From: Cytophagales bacterium
GTDB lineage: Bacteria > Bacteroidota > Bacteroidia > Cytophagales > 172606-1
DNA: 50,241 bases
NCBI GenBank assembly: GCA_030448185.1
Contig: JAUJNL010000032.1
Span: 1-50,241 of the forward strand
Direction of reading: 5' to 3'
Under the pieces are notes generated by a model that ran no database searches, had not been told where the DNA came from, and worked only from the letters and a program-made list of their open reading frames with translations. Below are positions 17,996 through 27,786 of this stretch, in pieces. The first letter of the stretch is position 1. The number at the start of each line of letters is the position of its first letter. The position numbers and the translations under genes were made by a program.

Positions 17996-19012
17996 TTGAA
18001 AATTGTTTCCTTCGGAGAAATCATGCTGCGGCTTTCCCCGCTGACAGCCCATGAACGACTGGTCAAAACGGATGCCCTCAAGATGGCGTTTGCCGGGGCC
18101 GAGTCTAATGCGGCAGTGTCACTGGCCATATTGGGCCACGAAGCCTATTTTGTCACTTGTTTGCCTTCCAATCCTTTAGGGGATGCCGCCATCAATTCGC
18201 TGCGTGAATTTGGCGTGGATACCCGGCACATTCTCCGGGAAGGGAAGCGGATTGGTACGTATTATATTGAGTATGGCGCTTCCATCCGTCCGACCCGGGT
18301 GATATATGACCGTGAAAACTCGGCCATTGCCCAGGTAAAACCGGGCTCCCTCCATTGGGAAGCGATCCTGCAGGGCAAAGACTGGCTCAATTTCACGGGG
18401 ATTACGCCGGCCTTATCGGCTTCCTGTGCCCAGGAATGCCTCTCCGCCGCTAAAACGGCCCGGCAACTGGGTGTAAAAGTGAGCTTTGACCTCAACTACC
18501 GCCGGACGTTGTGGAGCCCAGTCGAAGCCCGGAACGTAATTACCCAACTGTTACCGTATATAAACGTTCTGTTTGCTAATGCGGGCTCCGCCAATGATGT
18601 ATTTGGCATTGAAACCGGGCAACCCCATTCCTGGTCAGCGCACCTCAACTCAACCCGGCAGGCCGCCCAAGCGTTGGCCGATTTAGCCCATTTTGACCTG
18701 ATTGCCCTCACCGTCCGGGATCACCTTTCAGCATCGGATAATGGTTGGGCCGGGATGCTCTACGATAAAAATACCTTCTTCGAAAGCCGGCAGTACCAGT
18801 TTGAACTGGTGGAACGCCTCGGCGGCGGCGATTCATTTATGGCCGGCGTACTGCATGGTTTAGGCAGCGGCTGGGAACACCCGCGGACCATTGAATTCGC
18901 TACAGCGGCCTCCGCCCTTAAACATACCATTCCCGGCGACCTGAATCTGCTCACCGAAGCCGAAATCGCGGAAGTAGCCGGTGGGGACCTGTCGGGAAAA
19001 GTGAAAAGATAA
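17996..19012 (+). CDS. kdgK: 2-dehydro-3-deoxygluconokinase (PfkB family)
   Basis: A 338-residue PfkB-family sugar kinase, expected to phosphorylate 2-keto-3-deoxygluconate (KDG) to KDPG using ATP. It starts with TTG (KIVSFGEIMLRLSP follows), which is the only start that retains the conserved N-terminus. The family markers are GAESNAAVSLAILGHEAYFV (first PfkB signature), VSFDLNYRRTLW, and the C-terminal GGGDSFMAGVLHGLGSGW, where Asp is the catalytic base; GGGD replaces the common GAGD. The eda gene follows 61 bases later, which supports the substrate assignment. The pair is the lower part of uronate or gluconate breakdown. No transporter or regulator lies nearby. Confidence 0.88.
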   Translation: MKIVSFGEIMLRLSPLTAHERLVKTDALKMAFAGAESNAAVSLAILGHEAYFVTCLPSNPLGDAAINSLREFGVDTRHILREGKRIGTYYIEYGASIRPTRVIYDRENSAIAQVKPGSLHWEAILQGKDWLNFTGITPALSASCAQECLSAAKTARQLGVKVSFDLNYRRTLWSPVEARNVITQLLPYINVLFANAGSANDVFGIETGQPHSWSAHLNSTRQAAQALADLAHFDLIALTVRDHLSASDNGWAGMLYDKNTFFESRQYQFELVERLGGGDSFMAGVLHGLGSGWEHPRTIEFATAASALKHTIPGDLNLLTEAEIAEVAGGDLSGKVKR

Positions 19013-19073
19013 TTCAGATGATTTCGGGTAGCCTAAATCGGATGTTGGAAGTAAACATTGATCCACAAGCAGC

Positions 19074-19718
19074 ATGAACAGATTAGACGTTCTCAATCAG
19101 ATTCGCCGGGTAGGCGTCGTAGCCATTCTCCGGATGGATGCCACCGAAAAAGTAATCCCGGTAGCCGATGCCCTGCAGCAAGGCGGCGTCCACGTGATCG
19201 AAATTACCATGGGCACCCCAGGCGTACTCCGTCTGATTGGACAGATTGCCGCCCAACGGCCCGAAATCCTGGTAGGGGTAGGCTCCGTACTGGACGCTGA
19301 GACGGCCCGGATGGCTTTGCATGCCGGTGCCAAGTTTATTGTTACGCCGGTAACCAAAAAAGAAATCATCGAAACCGGGCACCGGTATGATGCCCCCGTA
19401 TTATCGGGTGCTTTTACGCCTGGTGAAATTCTGACTGCCTTTGAAGCCGGAGCCGACGTGGTGAAAGTATTTCCGGCTGAGAGCCTGGGGATTCCTTACC
19501 TGAAAGCGGTACTGGCTCCCATGCCCCAACTACAACTGATTCCGACCGGTGGGGTTACAGTTGACAATGTAGGCGATTGGCTGCGGGCCGGAGCCTTTGC
19601 CGTAGGCGTGGGCAGTACCCTGACTGATAAACAGCTGATTGCGGAAGGCAATTACGGGGCGATTACTGAAAGAGCCCGGCGGATGATTGAAGCCGTGCAA
19701 CAGGCCCGGAAGGGTTAA
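19074..19718 (+). CDS. eda: KDPG / 4-hydroxy-2-oxoglutarate aldolase
   Basis: A 214-residue class I aldolase that splits KDPG into pyruvate and glyceraldehyde 3-phosphate. The Schiff-base Lys is in ADVVKVFPAES, the catalytic Glu in VIEITMGTPG, and the phosphate-binding motif in LIPTGGVTVDNVGDWLRAGA. The Arg found in the TLRT motif of the E. coli enzyme is replaced (TMGT), as in the TTPG-type subgroup. It follows kdgK directly and is closed by a terminator at 19780-19804, so the two form a short operon. Confidence 0.93.
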   Translation: MNRLDVLNQIRRVGVVAILRMDATEKVIPVADALQQGGVHVIEITMGTPGVLRLIGQIAAQRPEILVGVGSVLDAETARMALHAGAKFIVTPVTKKEIIETGHRYDAPVLSGAFTPGEILTAFEAGADVVKVFPAESLGIPYLKAVLAPMPQLQLIPTGGVTVDNVGDWLRAGAFAVGVGSTLTDKQLIAEGNYGAITERARRMIEAVQQARKG

Positions 19719-19779
19719 AGGGCATCCTATAAATCCAATCTTCGTTGTTCAAAGTCCCATGCTCGATTAACGGCCGGAA

Positions 19780-19804
19780 GGGGTATTTTGTACCCCTGTT
19801 TTTT
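19780..19804 (+). terminator. Terminator of the kdgK-eda operon
   Basis: GGGGTA (19780-19785), loop TTTTG, TACCCC (19791-19796), then TGTTTTTT. It lies 60 bases after the eda stop. Confidence 0.8.
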
Positions 19805-20275
19805 CCCGGTGGGCGGTCTTATGAGACTCCTGATACATTAAAATCCCCTCATTTTAATCTTTTATTCGTCGTATTTTCCTCAAGGCGGAAGAGTAACCCT
19901 CCCATATTACCTGACTGTTGGTTAAGACAGAAGTACGTAGCTACAGATTTACTCCAGAATCTCCACGTTAGCCTTTTTAATTGAGAATATACCTAAAGTG
20001 AAAATCAGCATCTGCTACCTCACAGGGTAGATAGCTGCCCATTTGGCTATGAATTAAAAATTCAAAGGTTTATGGCTGCGGTGTACTCAAATGGAAATAC
20101 ACTAAAACAAATAAGTGGTAGCGTTCCATTGCGGATAAAGCGGCTGCAAATCAGGGCTTCACGAACATCGGGCATCGAACTTCGAACAATAAGATTGCCC
20201 ATGGAGAAAACCTTTATGTCTATGCGGCGTAATCTATTAGAAAATATGATTTATTGAATAGTAATACTAAATGAT
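19805..20275. other. Intergenic region without a gene
   Basis: About 470 bp. It contains short frames with no recognisable protein and a run of ACGAACATCGGGCATCGAAC-type words at 20160-20190, a repeat seen at other gene borders in this window. The promoter for the following exported-protein/OmpA pair should be near its 3' end, but I see no convincing element. Confidence 0.5.
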
Positions 20276-21472
20276 ATGAAAAATTGGATTACAAGTCTGT
20301 TACTTTGTAGTGTTCTATACAGTACCTGTCAGGCGCAGGCCCAGTATAAGACCGTTGTGTTTGACTACGAAAAGGCCGCCTTCAATGAAGGCCAACCCCT
20401 GCCGGCTGGCTCTTATTTTAATCTTCAGGGAGAAGTGATTCCTGAAGTAGAACTGGTAAAGATATTTATTCACCAGGCCTCCTCTGATCGTTTATTGTAT
20501 GAGGGACAATGGAAACGTTCTGACTTCAGTCAGAGCAATACATTTCTGGTACCGGTTTCCCATAAGCTTAAGGCGGACAGTGAATATGACGTCCGGATCA
20601 GTTACTACAAGTCTACGGCCGACTCCAGCCAGCACCAGCTCCGCACGCAGCTATTCGGCTACCTGGATGCTTATATTGACCAGGTGGTGGTGGTAGAGAA
20701 GAATAAAATCCGGCTCAATGCTCCTATCTCTAAGATTACCAACCACCTTAACAAGATCGTCAGACAGGGCATTGCCTATTATGGCAACCGGTCAGCCATT
20801 GAATTTCCCGGATTCTCGGATTTAGTAGTTAGCAACCTGCGTAGCATCCGCAACAAGGATATTACAGCCGGGAAGTATTACCAACCAGACTCGGCTGCCA
20901 GCAAACAGGGACGCAAGTACAACTACGCCGAAGAACAGATTACTGCCCTGAAGGCCCTGGTGCACAGCGAGGTAAGTTCTATCTTCAACACTGACATGGC
21001 GGGTCTGTACGACACCCGGACCATTCGTAGTTATCGGACCGAGAAAATAAGCAACATCATTACCCTGAATGCCGGTTATGCTGCCGTGTATTTTAATGGA
21101 AACGTAAATAATCTGTCCTATGGGTCCGGGTTTACGGCCGGAGTTTCTTTCCCATTGGGCAGTCGCATTTTTCCTTCCAAATTTTTCAGTAAGACATCCC
21201 TGTCAACGGGTGTTTTCCTTCGAAATTTTAAAAATGAGCAAGACCAGACCCTTTCCGGGCCCGTGGTTGGGCTGCCAGTCTATGCAGGAATAGGCTATTC
21301 GCTGCTGGATTTCCTGCGGCTAACGGCTGGTGCCACCTTTCTGCAGAATACGACTACGGCTCCGGAAGGCATCAGTTTGAAGTCGGTTTCGGTGCGTCCG
21401 TACGTAGGTCTGTCCCTGGATCTGAATATATGGCTGGGTATTGGCAATAAGAGCCGCATGAGTAAGGAGTAG
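20276..21472 (+). CDS. Exported protein of unknown function, probably in the outer membrane
   Basis: A 398-residue protein with a signal peptide (residues 1-22 or so, ending STCQAQAQ). The middle is mixed helix and strand. The last 150 residues have alternating hydrophobic patterns and glycines (ITLNAGYAAVYFNGN, YAGIGYSLLDFLRLTAGATF, VRPYVGLSLDLNIWLGIG) like a small beta-barrel. I recognise no named family. The OmpA-family gene starts 17 bases after its stop, so the two are surely cotranscribed and probably work in the same envelope structure. Confidence 0.75.
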   Translation: MKNWITSLLLCSVLYSTCQAQAQYKTVVFDYEKAAFNEGQPLPAGSYFNLQGEVIPEVELVKIFIHQASSDRLLYEGQWKRSDFSQSNTFLVPVSHKLKADSEYDVRISYYKSTADSSQHQLRTQLFGYLDAYIDQVVVVEKNKIRLNAPISKITNHLNKIVRQGIAYYGNRSAIEFPGFSDLVVSNLRSIRNKDITAGKYYQPDSAASKQGRKYNYAEEQITALKALVHSEVSSIFNTDMAGLYDTRTIRSYRTEKISNIITLNAGYAAVYFNGNVNNLSYGSGFTAGVSFPLGSRIFPSKFFSKTSLSTGVFLRNFKNEQDQTLSGPVVGLPVYAGIGYSLLDFLRLTAGATFLQNTTTAPEGISLKSVSVRPYVGLSLDLNIWLGIGNKSRMSKE

Positions 21473-21489
21473 CGGAAAGGAGACAAATC

Positions 21490-23772
21490 ATGAAAAAAAG
21501 AAACATTGGAATAGGAATCCTGTGCCTGTTTGGTAGTATGATGGCAACTGCGCAACCGTATTATGGATGGCGTGCCGGGGTAGGAGCAGGAACGATGTTC
21601 TACTATGGTGATCTGAGCCACCAGGTAAAGACTACCCAATTATCGTGGCCGGCCTATCAACTCTCTCTGAGCCGAAGGATCAATTCATCGCTGGCTCTGG
21701 AATTGAATGGAGCCTGGGGAAAGATCACGGCCAATGACCGGACCACGGACTGGAAGGGCAACCTCCAGCCGTCTAATCCGAATTTTAACCGGGGACTAAA
21801 TTTTCAAACCCAAACCCGTAGTGCGGGTCTGCTGCTCCGGTATAACTTCAATAATGGGTATGTGCTGAGTGAATATGCCCGGCTGGCTCCTTATGTGTTT
21901 GCCGGGGGCGGTATTACCGGTTTTACGGTGAATGCTGACCGGCAAAACGCCAATGGACAAATATACCATTACTGGTCAGACAATACGGTACGTAACTTAC
22001 CCGAAGGAAGTCCGGATGCCGTCATTATCAGCCAGGACGGGAAGTTTGAAACCCGGCTTTCGGGCCGTGAAAGCGGCGGCACGGGTTACCGCAACAGCGT
22101 AGTAACGATACCGTTTGGCGCCGGCCTACAAGTTAATCTTTCGGAACGGCTCAGTGCGGATGTACGGGTAGGCGCCTGGTATGCCTTCACTGATTATCTG
22201 GACAATACCAGCACCGACGGTCGCAAGCACGACCTGTTCTTTATGCCTTCACTTTCTCTGAATTACCATTTTGACTGGAGTAAGAATAAGTTTCGGGCAC
22301 CGCTTGCCTACGTGGGCAATGGCGCTGACGCAATGGACAATACAAGCGGAATGGGCAATGTAAGTACCCCTGATGCCACCGCAACGGATGTAGAAGCCGT
22401 CCGGAAAATCCGGCCCGACTTAACCATAGAATCCCGGGATACGGTCAATGTAGGCCGGTTAAGGGATCAGTCCGTGGTGAGAAGGCCGGTTGCATCCCCC
22501 GGGCAAAGTCAGCCGGAAGGTAAGCAGCCCGTTACCCGGCCGCAAAGCCAGCAGCCCCTGTCGCCTAACGACAGTATAACAGTGTCCAATTCATCCACGC
22601 TGGCTCGGCAGCGTAATATACCTTATACGCCTTCAGCTTCTTCCCAACCCACTCGCATGAGCCGGGATTCGGTTTACGTGAGGGAACAAAGGAGTCGCAC
22701 TACCGTCACTACGAAGGACAGTGCGGCCCGCGAAAACCGGATACGGCAGTTGGAGGACGAAATGAATACCCTGAGCCGGCAACTGGAAAAAGCCCGGCAG
22801 GTGGACACCACCCGGAATTTGAATGTCCGTAAGGGCACCGGAGAAGAGCGTAATCAGGCCGAAATAGATCGTCTGGAAAACCGCCTTGCCGACCTTAACC
22901 GCGAACGCCGGACCGTAGCAGTAGTAAAAGAAAATGGATATCGGAGGGATGAAAATCGGGAGAGTAGCCGGACGGCGCTGGAATTAGCGGGTCTTACGGC
23001 CGAGATCACTTCTTTGAAAAGACAGCAACAAGGAACCCGTTCGGATGAGGCTACCAACCGTAAGCTGGATTCCTTGCTCAGTCAGGTAGCCGCCCTCAGG
23101 GTCCGCCTGAATGCCACCACCCCAGTAGGTACCGGAAACGCTTCCGGCAACCGGCAGGAAAAACCGGCAACGGGTGGTAGTATATCCGTTGGGGCAGGTA
23201 ATGGAAACGCCGCTTTGCGGGACACCGCCAGTCAGGCCATTCAATCTCCGGCTCCGCTACCAGATAGTACCAACGCAGTAAGTTCCCAAGCCTCTTCCGC
23301 TTCTGCTACAGATCCCGTTCAACTGGATTCTGTGCGTGATCAGTTGGTAGCCCTTGGCCAATCTCTTGATTCGCTTCGGAATCAATTGACTATGGCTACA
23401 GTTACACCGGCTGCTCCGGAGAGATCTGTCAAAACGAAGGCACCCTACGGAAACCTGGTTATCTATTACCCATTGAACTCGGCTACGCTCACACCGGCCG
23501 ATAAAGAACGCCTGGTCGTGCTGGCTGAGCAGCTTAAAACGGCTCCCTCGGCTGTTATTCAAATTAAAGGCTTTACCGATCAGACGGGTAATTCCGCCTA
23601 TAACCTGGCTCTTTCGCGGAAGCGGGCCGAAAACGTCCAGCGGTATCTGACAACCCAACTGGGAATCAGGCCCAATCAGGTATTGGTAAATTACTTTGGT
23701 CAGTCTAAAGCAGGTGCCTCTACTCAAAGCCCTTACGAACGGCGGGTGGAAATAGAGCTTTACCTGGAGTAG
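21490..23772 (+). CDS. OmpA-family protein with N-terminal barrel, coiled coil and peptidoglycan-binding domain
   Basis: A 760-residue exported protein. Residues 1-21 are a signal peptide (GSMMATAQ). Residues about 25-265 are a barrel-like domain (GWRAGVGAGTMFYYGDLSHQ). Residues 300-410 are Ser/Pro/Gln-rich linker. Residues about 415-535 are a charged coiled coil (RIRQLEDEMNTLSRQLEKA). A second short coiled segment and linker follow. The last 115 residues are an OmpA-like domain (VIYYPLNSATLTPADKERL, GFTDQTGNSAYNLALSRKRA, NYFGQSKAG...RRVEIELY), which binds diaminopimelate of peptidoglycan. It probably links outer membrane and cell wall. The long coiled-coil insert is unusual for simple OmpA proteins. 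It is the second gene of a two-gene operon and is closed by a terminator. Confidence 0.9.
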   Translation: MKKRNIGIGILCLFGSMMATAQPYYGWRAGVGAGTMFYYGDLSHQVKTTQLSWPAYQLSLSRRINSSLALELNGAWGKITANDRTTDWKGNLQPSNPNFNRGLNFQTQTRSAGLLLRYNFNNGYVLSEYARLAPYVFAGGGITGFTVNADRQNANGQIYHYWSDNTVRNLPEGSPDAVIISQDGKFETRLSGRESGGTGYRNSVVTIPFGAGLQVNLSERLSADVRVGAWYAFTDYLDNTSTDGRKHDLFFMPSLSLNYHFDWSKNKFRAPLAYVGNGADAMDNTSGMGNVSTPDATATDVEAVRKIRPDLTIESRDTVNVGRLRDQSVVRRPVASPGQSQPEGKQPVTRPQSQQPLSPNDSITVSNSSTLARQRNIPYTPSASSQPTRMSRDSVYVREQRSRTTVTTKDSAARENRIRQLEDEMNTLSRQLEKARQVDTTRNLNVRKGTGEERNQAEIDRLENRLADLNRERRTVAVVKENGYRRDENRESSRTALELAGLTAEITSLKRQQQGTRSDEATNRKLDSLLSQVAALRVRLNATTPVGTGNASGNRQEKPATGGSISVGAGNGNAALRDTASQAIQSPAPLPDSTNAVSSQASSASATDPVQLDSVRDQLVALGQSLDSLRNQLTMATVTPAAPERSVKTKAPYGNLVIYYPLNSATLTPADKERLVVLAEQLKTAPSAVIQIKGFTDQTGNSAYNLALSRKRAENVQRYLTTQLGIRPNQVLVNYFGQSKAGASTQSPYERRVEIELYLE

Positions 23773-23857
23773 TAACAGCCCGAAGGCATATTTTGCCTAA
23801 GTTGAATGTTCGATGTTCGTGATCATCTGTTATCCTAATATGGATTTACTCTTTAAT

Positions 23858-23892
23858 AAAAAAAGCCCTTGGACAATATCCGGGGCTTTTTA
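23858..23892 (+). terminator. Terminator after the OmpA-family gene
   Basis: AAAAGCCC (23861-23868) pairs with GGGCTTTT (23883-23890), flanked by A and T tracts, about 90 bases after the stop. The A-tract on the left makes it usable on both strands. Confidence 0.7.
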
Positions 23893-24299
23893 GTAGAACC
23901 TTATGTAAATCCAATCAATTCGTAAAACATCCAGCTATGAATTCCTTGGGAAATGACTTTGCCTGATTCCTGAGTAGAGGTCCTTTATAAATTGCATGCC
24001 TTATGCCATTCTGCTATTTTTTTACTGGTAGAGCCAGGAAGGGCCGGCATGATATTTTTTAAGAAAACGGCTTCAGGAATAGTTATAAATTCATTTAGAA
24101 GTATCTTATTTAAGGATTTATTAGTGCTTACGGGTAAATTCTGAAGTAATTCTGTAGTTGGTACAAAAAATTTAATGAAGGACTTACTGGTAACGATATT
24201 AGGTCCGAAAGTAATGGGTAATGGCTGATTCGCGGTTAACGTGGACCTTGATCATGTAGAACTGGGGATTAAATAAGCTACTTCATTGACTATGCTCAT
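23893..24299. other. Intergenic region without a gene
   Basis: About 400 bp of AT-rich sequence between the terminator and the MITE-like element. I see no reading frame with recognisable protein character, no RNA gene and no strong hairpin. Confidence 0.45.
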
Positions 24300-24463
24300 T
24301 ACACTGTAAATTAAATAGGTTTAGATTTTGTTTAAAATAAAACCAGTCTGATAAAAGCGAGAACTCAAACAGCGTCATTGCTTCGCTCCTTGCAATGACG
24401 GTCTTATAGATAATTGAAAAAGACCAACTTACCTTTTTCTAAACCTATTTAATTTACAGTGTA
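24300..24463. mobile_element. MITE-like element with perfect 26-bp terminal inverted repeats
   Basis: The arms at 24300-24325 and 24438-24463 are exact inverted copies, beginning TACACTGTAAATTAAATAGG. The 112-base interior is AT-rich except for a second palindrome, GTCATTGC-TTCGCTCCTT-GCAATGAC (about 24378-24404), of a type found in many bacterial genomes. No coding capacity and no obvious target-site duplication. A transposase remnant begins 60 bases downstream, but its ends do not match these arms. Confidence 0.75.
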
Positions 24464-24524
24464 CTAGACATTAGTACGATTAAATTTCTATATTGGCTGG
24501 TTTTTCACTTTTTGCGCATTTTCG

Positions 24525-25433
24525 ATGTATTCTTTAGCTTCCGTACGACAACAGGCGAGTGTATTTTTGTCCTTAACCGGATTGCAACCGGAGGAGTTTG
24601 ACTACCTGTTACCTTATTTTTCCCCGGCTTGGAAGTCATATCACCGGCATTACGATCTGAAAGGCAACAGAAGAGTAATTCTAAATTTAAAGAAGCTAAA
24701 AACAGCAGTTTGCCTGACGACGGAGATAAACTGTTTTTTGTGCTTTGCCACTTCTTGAAAAACAACGCGTTGCAGACGTTCACCGGCTTTGCCTTTGGCT
24801 TGTCCCAATCGAAAACCTCGCAGTGGCTCAAAGTCTTACTCCCCTTGTTAGAGAAGAGTGTAAGGCAAGCTAAACAACTCCCCGCCCGTTCCCAAGCGCA
24901 ACTTGATCAGGCTTTGCAATCGAGAGAGAGAAGATATTTTGGGTAGATGCGACCGAAAGACCCTTCCCTGTTCTACCGATCCCGATAATCAACCGGAAGA
25001 CTACTCGGGCAAGACCTATCAGCATGCGGTAAAAAACACCTTGCTTACTGACTCGACGGGAAGCGTTCAGTACTTAAGTCAGCGCTTTGAAGGAAAGTGC
25101 CATGACAAGAAAATGCTCGATGAAGAACCGATCTGCTTGCCGGAGGACTCCATTCTCTTCCAGGATTTAGGCTATCTGGGACACAAACCGGAAGGAGTCT
25201 TTCTGGCAATGCCTGAGAAAAAACCTAAAAACAAAGAACTCTCTGACCTACAAAAAGCCACTAACCAACTCCTGAACTCTTTCCGGGTTAGCCTCGAACA
25301 TACTATTAGTGGGGTAAAACGACTTCGTATCGTCAAAGATATCCTTCGCCTGAAAGGGTATGCTGTCCGTGACCAAGTCATGCTCCTGGCCTGCGGATTG
25401 CATAAGCTGCGACTTACCTTTCGTGCCCCCTGA
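24525..25433 (+). pseudogene. Remnant of an IS5-type (DDE_Tnp_4) transposase
   Basis: About 300 residues across three frames. The first part (SVRQQASVFLSLTGLQPEEF) is the N-terminal helical domain. The second carries KFKEAKNSSLPDDGDKLFFV and GLSQSKTSQWLKVLLPLL, a helix-turn-helix. The third has the DDE core: FWVDATERP (first Asp, seen after restoring one T at 24937-24940), ILFQDLGYLGHKPEG (second Asp) and FRVSLEHTISGVKRLRI (Glu). Frame breaks lie near 24664-24676, at 24937-24940 and near 24961-24968. Possible terminal repeats TTAGTACGATT (24471-24481) and its inverted relative at 25455-25465 match at 10 of 11 bases. The element is probably immobile. Confidence 0.8.
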
Positions 25434-25589
25434 CGGTTCTATTGCTTAATCTAAAATCGTAATAACCTCTACTCATTATAATTTAAATAACCCGTAGGTA
25501 GTATTGGCCGTAGCAAATGCATATCCGAGAGGGCCAAATTCAAAAATGATTACCGGCGCTGGCGCTTTTGTTCCGCAAATCTGTATCCT

Positions 25590-27680
25590 ATGACCAAGAA
25601 TATTTTCATTGCCACCACTGAACCCTACAGCGGTAAATCGATTGTTGCCCTGGGGCTGATGAATAGGCTGCTAGGCAGGGCTAGCGAAATCGGCTACTTC
25701 AAACCCATCATCAACCATTCGCCGCAGGAAAAGAAAGACGTTCATATTGAGACCATCATTACTCATTTCGGGCTGCCCGTCCGGTATGAAGATACTTTTG
25801 CTTTTACCCGCGAACAGGCCATGAAACTGGCCGAGGAAGAAAATACGGATGAACTGATCGACACCATTATCCGAAAGTACAAGCAACTGGAAGAAAAATA
25901 CGATTTTATTGTCGTGGAAGGCAGCGATTTTCTGGGCGGTGGCGTGGCTTTTGAGTTCAATGCCAATGTATCCTTTGCCAAAAACCTGGGAGCGCCGGTG
26001 ATCATCGTGATTTCCGGGGGAAGGTAAAACAACCGCCCAGATCATCAATGCCATTATTACCACGATTAATAACTTCCGGGAGCAGGAAGTGCAGGTGCTG
26101 GCTGTAGTAGCCAATAAAGTCAAACCCGACCAGGTAGATGAGGTGCAGGAACTCCTGCATACCCATCTGTATGAAAAGATCCTGTTTGCAGTCATTCCGG
26201 AGAATACGGCCTTGAAAACCCAGCCATGCAGGAGGTTTTTCAGGCCGTAGGGGGCAAATTGCTATTCGGGGAAAACCTGCTTTCGCAGCCCGTAAGCACC
26301 ACGATTGTGGGCGCTATGCAGGTGCCTAATTTTCTGCGCCGACTGAAGGATAATACTTTGATTGTGACCTGGTGACCGGGCCGACCTGATTATCAGCGCC
26401 TTGCAGGCTAATATCTCTCTGAACTATCCCAAGGTGTCGGGTATGGTCCTTACCGGCGGACTGGAACCCGAGGAACCCGTATTACAGCTCATCCGGGGAT
26501 TGCAGACGGTGGTGCCCATTATTGCGGTGGATAAAGGTACCTTCCAGACATCTAACGAGATCGGGGCTATCCAGTCCCGGATTGCACCGGACAATACGCA
26601 GAAGATCGAACTGGCGATCAGTACCTTCGAGAAATACGTGGATGTAAAATCACTCGATGAAAAAATTGTCACGTTCCAGTCGGAAGGAATTACCCCGCGG
26701 ATGTTTCAGTACCAGTTGGTGCAAAGAGCTAAAAAGCAGAAAAAACACATCGTGCTCCCGGAGGGAAATGATGACCGGATTCTGAAAGCAGCGGCCCGGC
26801 TGATCAGTCAGGAGGTCGTTGACTTAACCATTCTCGGGGATGCCGACCAGATTGCAGCTTCAGCCAACCGGCTGGGCTTGGACCTGGATCTCAATAAAAT
26901 TCGTATTATTAATCCGCACCGTTCGGCCTATTATAAAGAATACGTAGAAACCTTGTATGAACTTCGTAAAGCCAAGAACGTAACCATAGACATGGCCAAA
27001 GACCTGATGACCGACGTTTCCTATTTCGGGACGATGATGGTCTACAAAGGCCACGCCGACGGAATGGTGTCCGGAGCCGTGCATACCACCCAGCACACCA
27101 TCCGGCCGGCCCTGCAATTCGTGAAAACCAAACCCGGATTTTCGGTGGTGTCTTCCGTGTTTTTTATGTGTCTGCCCGACCGGGTTTCGGTATTTGGGGA
27201 TTGCGCCGTGAATCCCAATCCCAATGCGGAAGAACTGGCCGAAATTGCGATTGCTTCCGCCGAAACCAGCCTTAACTTCGGCATTGAGCCCCGGATTGCA
27301 ATGCTTTCTTATTCGTCAGGTACATCAGGGCAGGGGGAAGATGTAGAAAAGGTCCGGAAGGCTACGGAAATCGTTAAGACACGGCGTCCTGACCTCAAAG
27401 TGGAAGGTCCGATCCAGTACGACGCAGCCGTAGATCCCACGGTTGGGAAGCAGAAAATGCCCGATTCGGTAGTGGCCGGTCAAGCCAGTGTATTGATCTT
27501 CCCTGACCTGAATACGGGCAATAACACTTACAAAGCAGTCCAGCGGGAGACGGGAGCCTTGGCTATCGGACCCGTTTTACAGGGATTAAACAAACCGGTC
27601 AACGACCTGAGCCGGGGTGTACAGTAGCGGATATTTTCAATACCGTGGTCATTACCGCGATTCAGAGCCAACTTCCCTGA
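25590..27680 (+). pseudogene. pta: Phosphate acetyltransferase, interrupted by four frame breaks
   Basis: Read across frames this is a full-length Pta of about 697 residues. It has an N-terminal AAA_26 P-loop-like domain (IFIATTEPYSGKSIVALGLM), a DRTGG domain (VSGMVLTGGLEPEEPV) and the C-terminal PTA_PTB catalytic domain (HIVLPEGNDDRILKAAARL, GHADGMVSGAVHTTQ, MLSYSSGTSGQGEDVEKV, VVAGQASVLIFPDLNTGN). It converts acetyl-CoA and phosphate to acetyl phosphate. The frame breaks are near 26016-26024 (ISGG-GKTTAQIIN), 26210-26213 (TAL-ENPAMQEV), 26367-26370 (IVTPGDRADL) and 27613-27620 (SRG-CTVADIFNTVV), most explained by one lost base. The reading between breaks is highly conserved. ackA follows 106 bases later. 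Either recently inactivated or miscalled sequence. Confidence 0.88.
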
Positions 27681-27786
27681 AAAAGATAACTTATTTCAAT
27701 GTCGGATGTAGGAATGCGAATATCGGATAGCAGTTAAAAATAGCCCTTACGAATACCGGGCAACGAACAACCAACATCGAGTCAGT

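Noticed and set aside
19745..19984. A 79-residue plus-strand frame after eda
   Set aside because: It runs through the terminator hairpin, has no protein-like pattern and no start context.
24471..25465. Assigning exact ends to the insertion sequence
   Set aside because: The candidate TTAGTACGATT ends match at only 10 of 11 bases and no target duplication is visible, so only the transposase remnant is listed as a feature.
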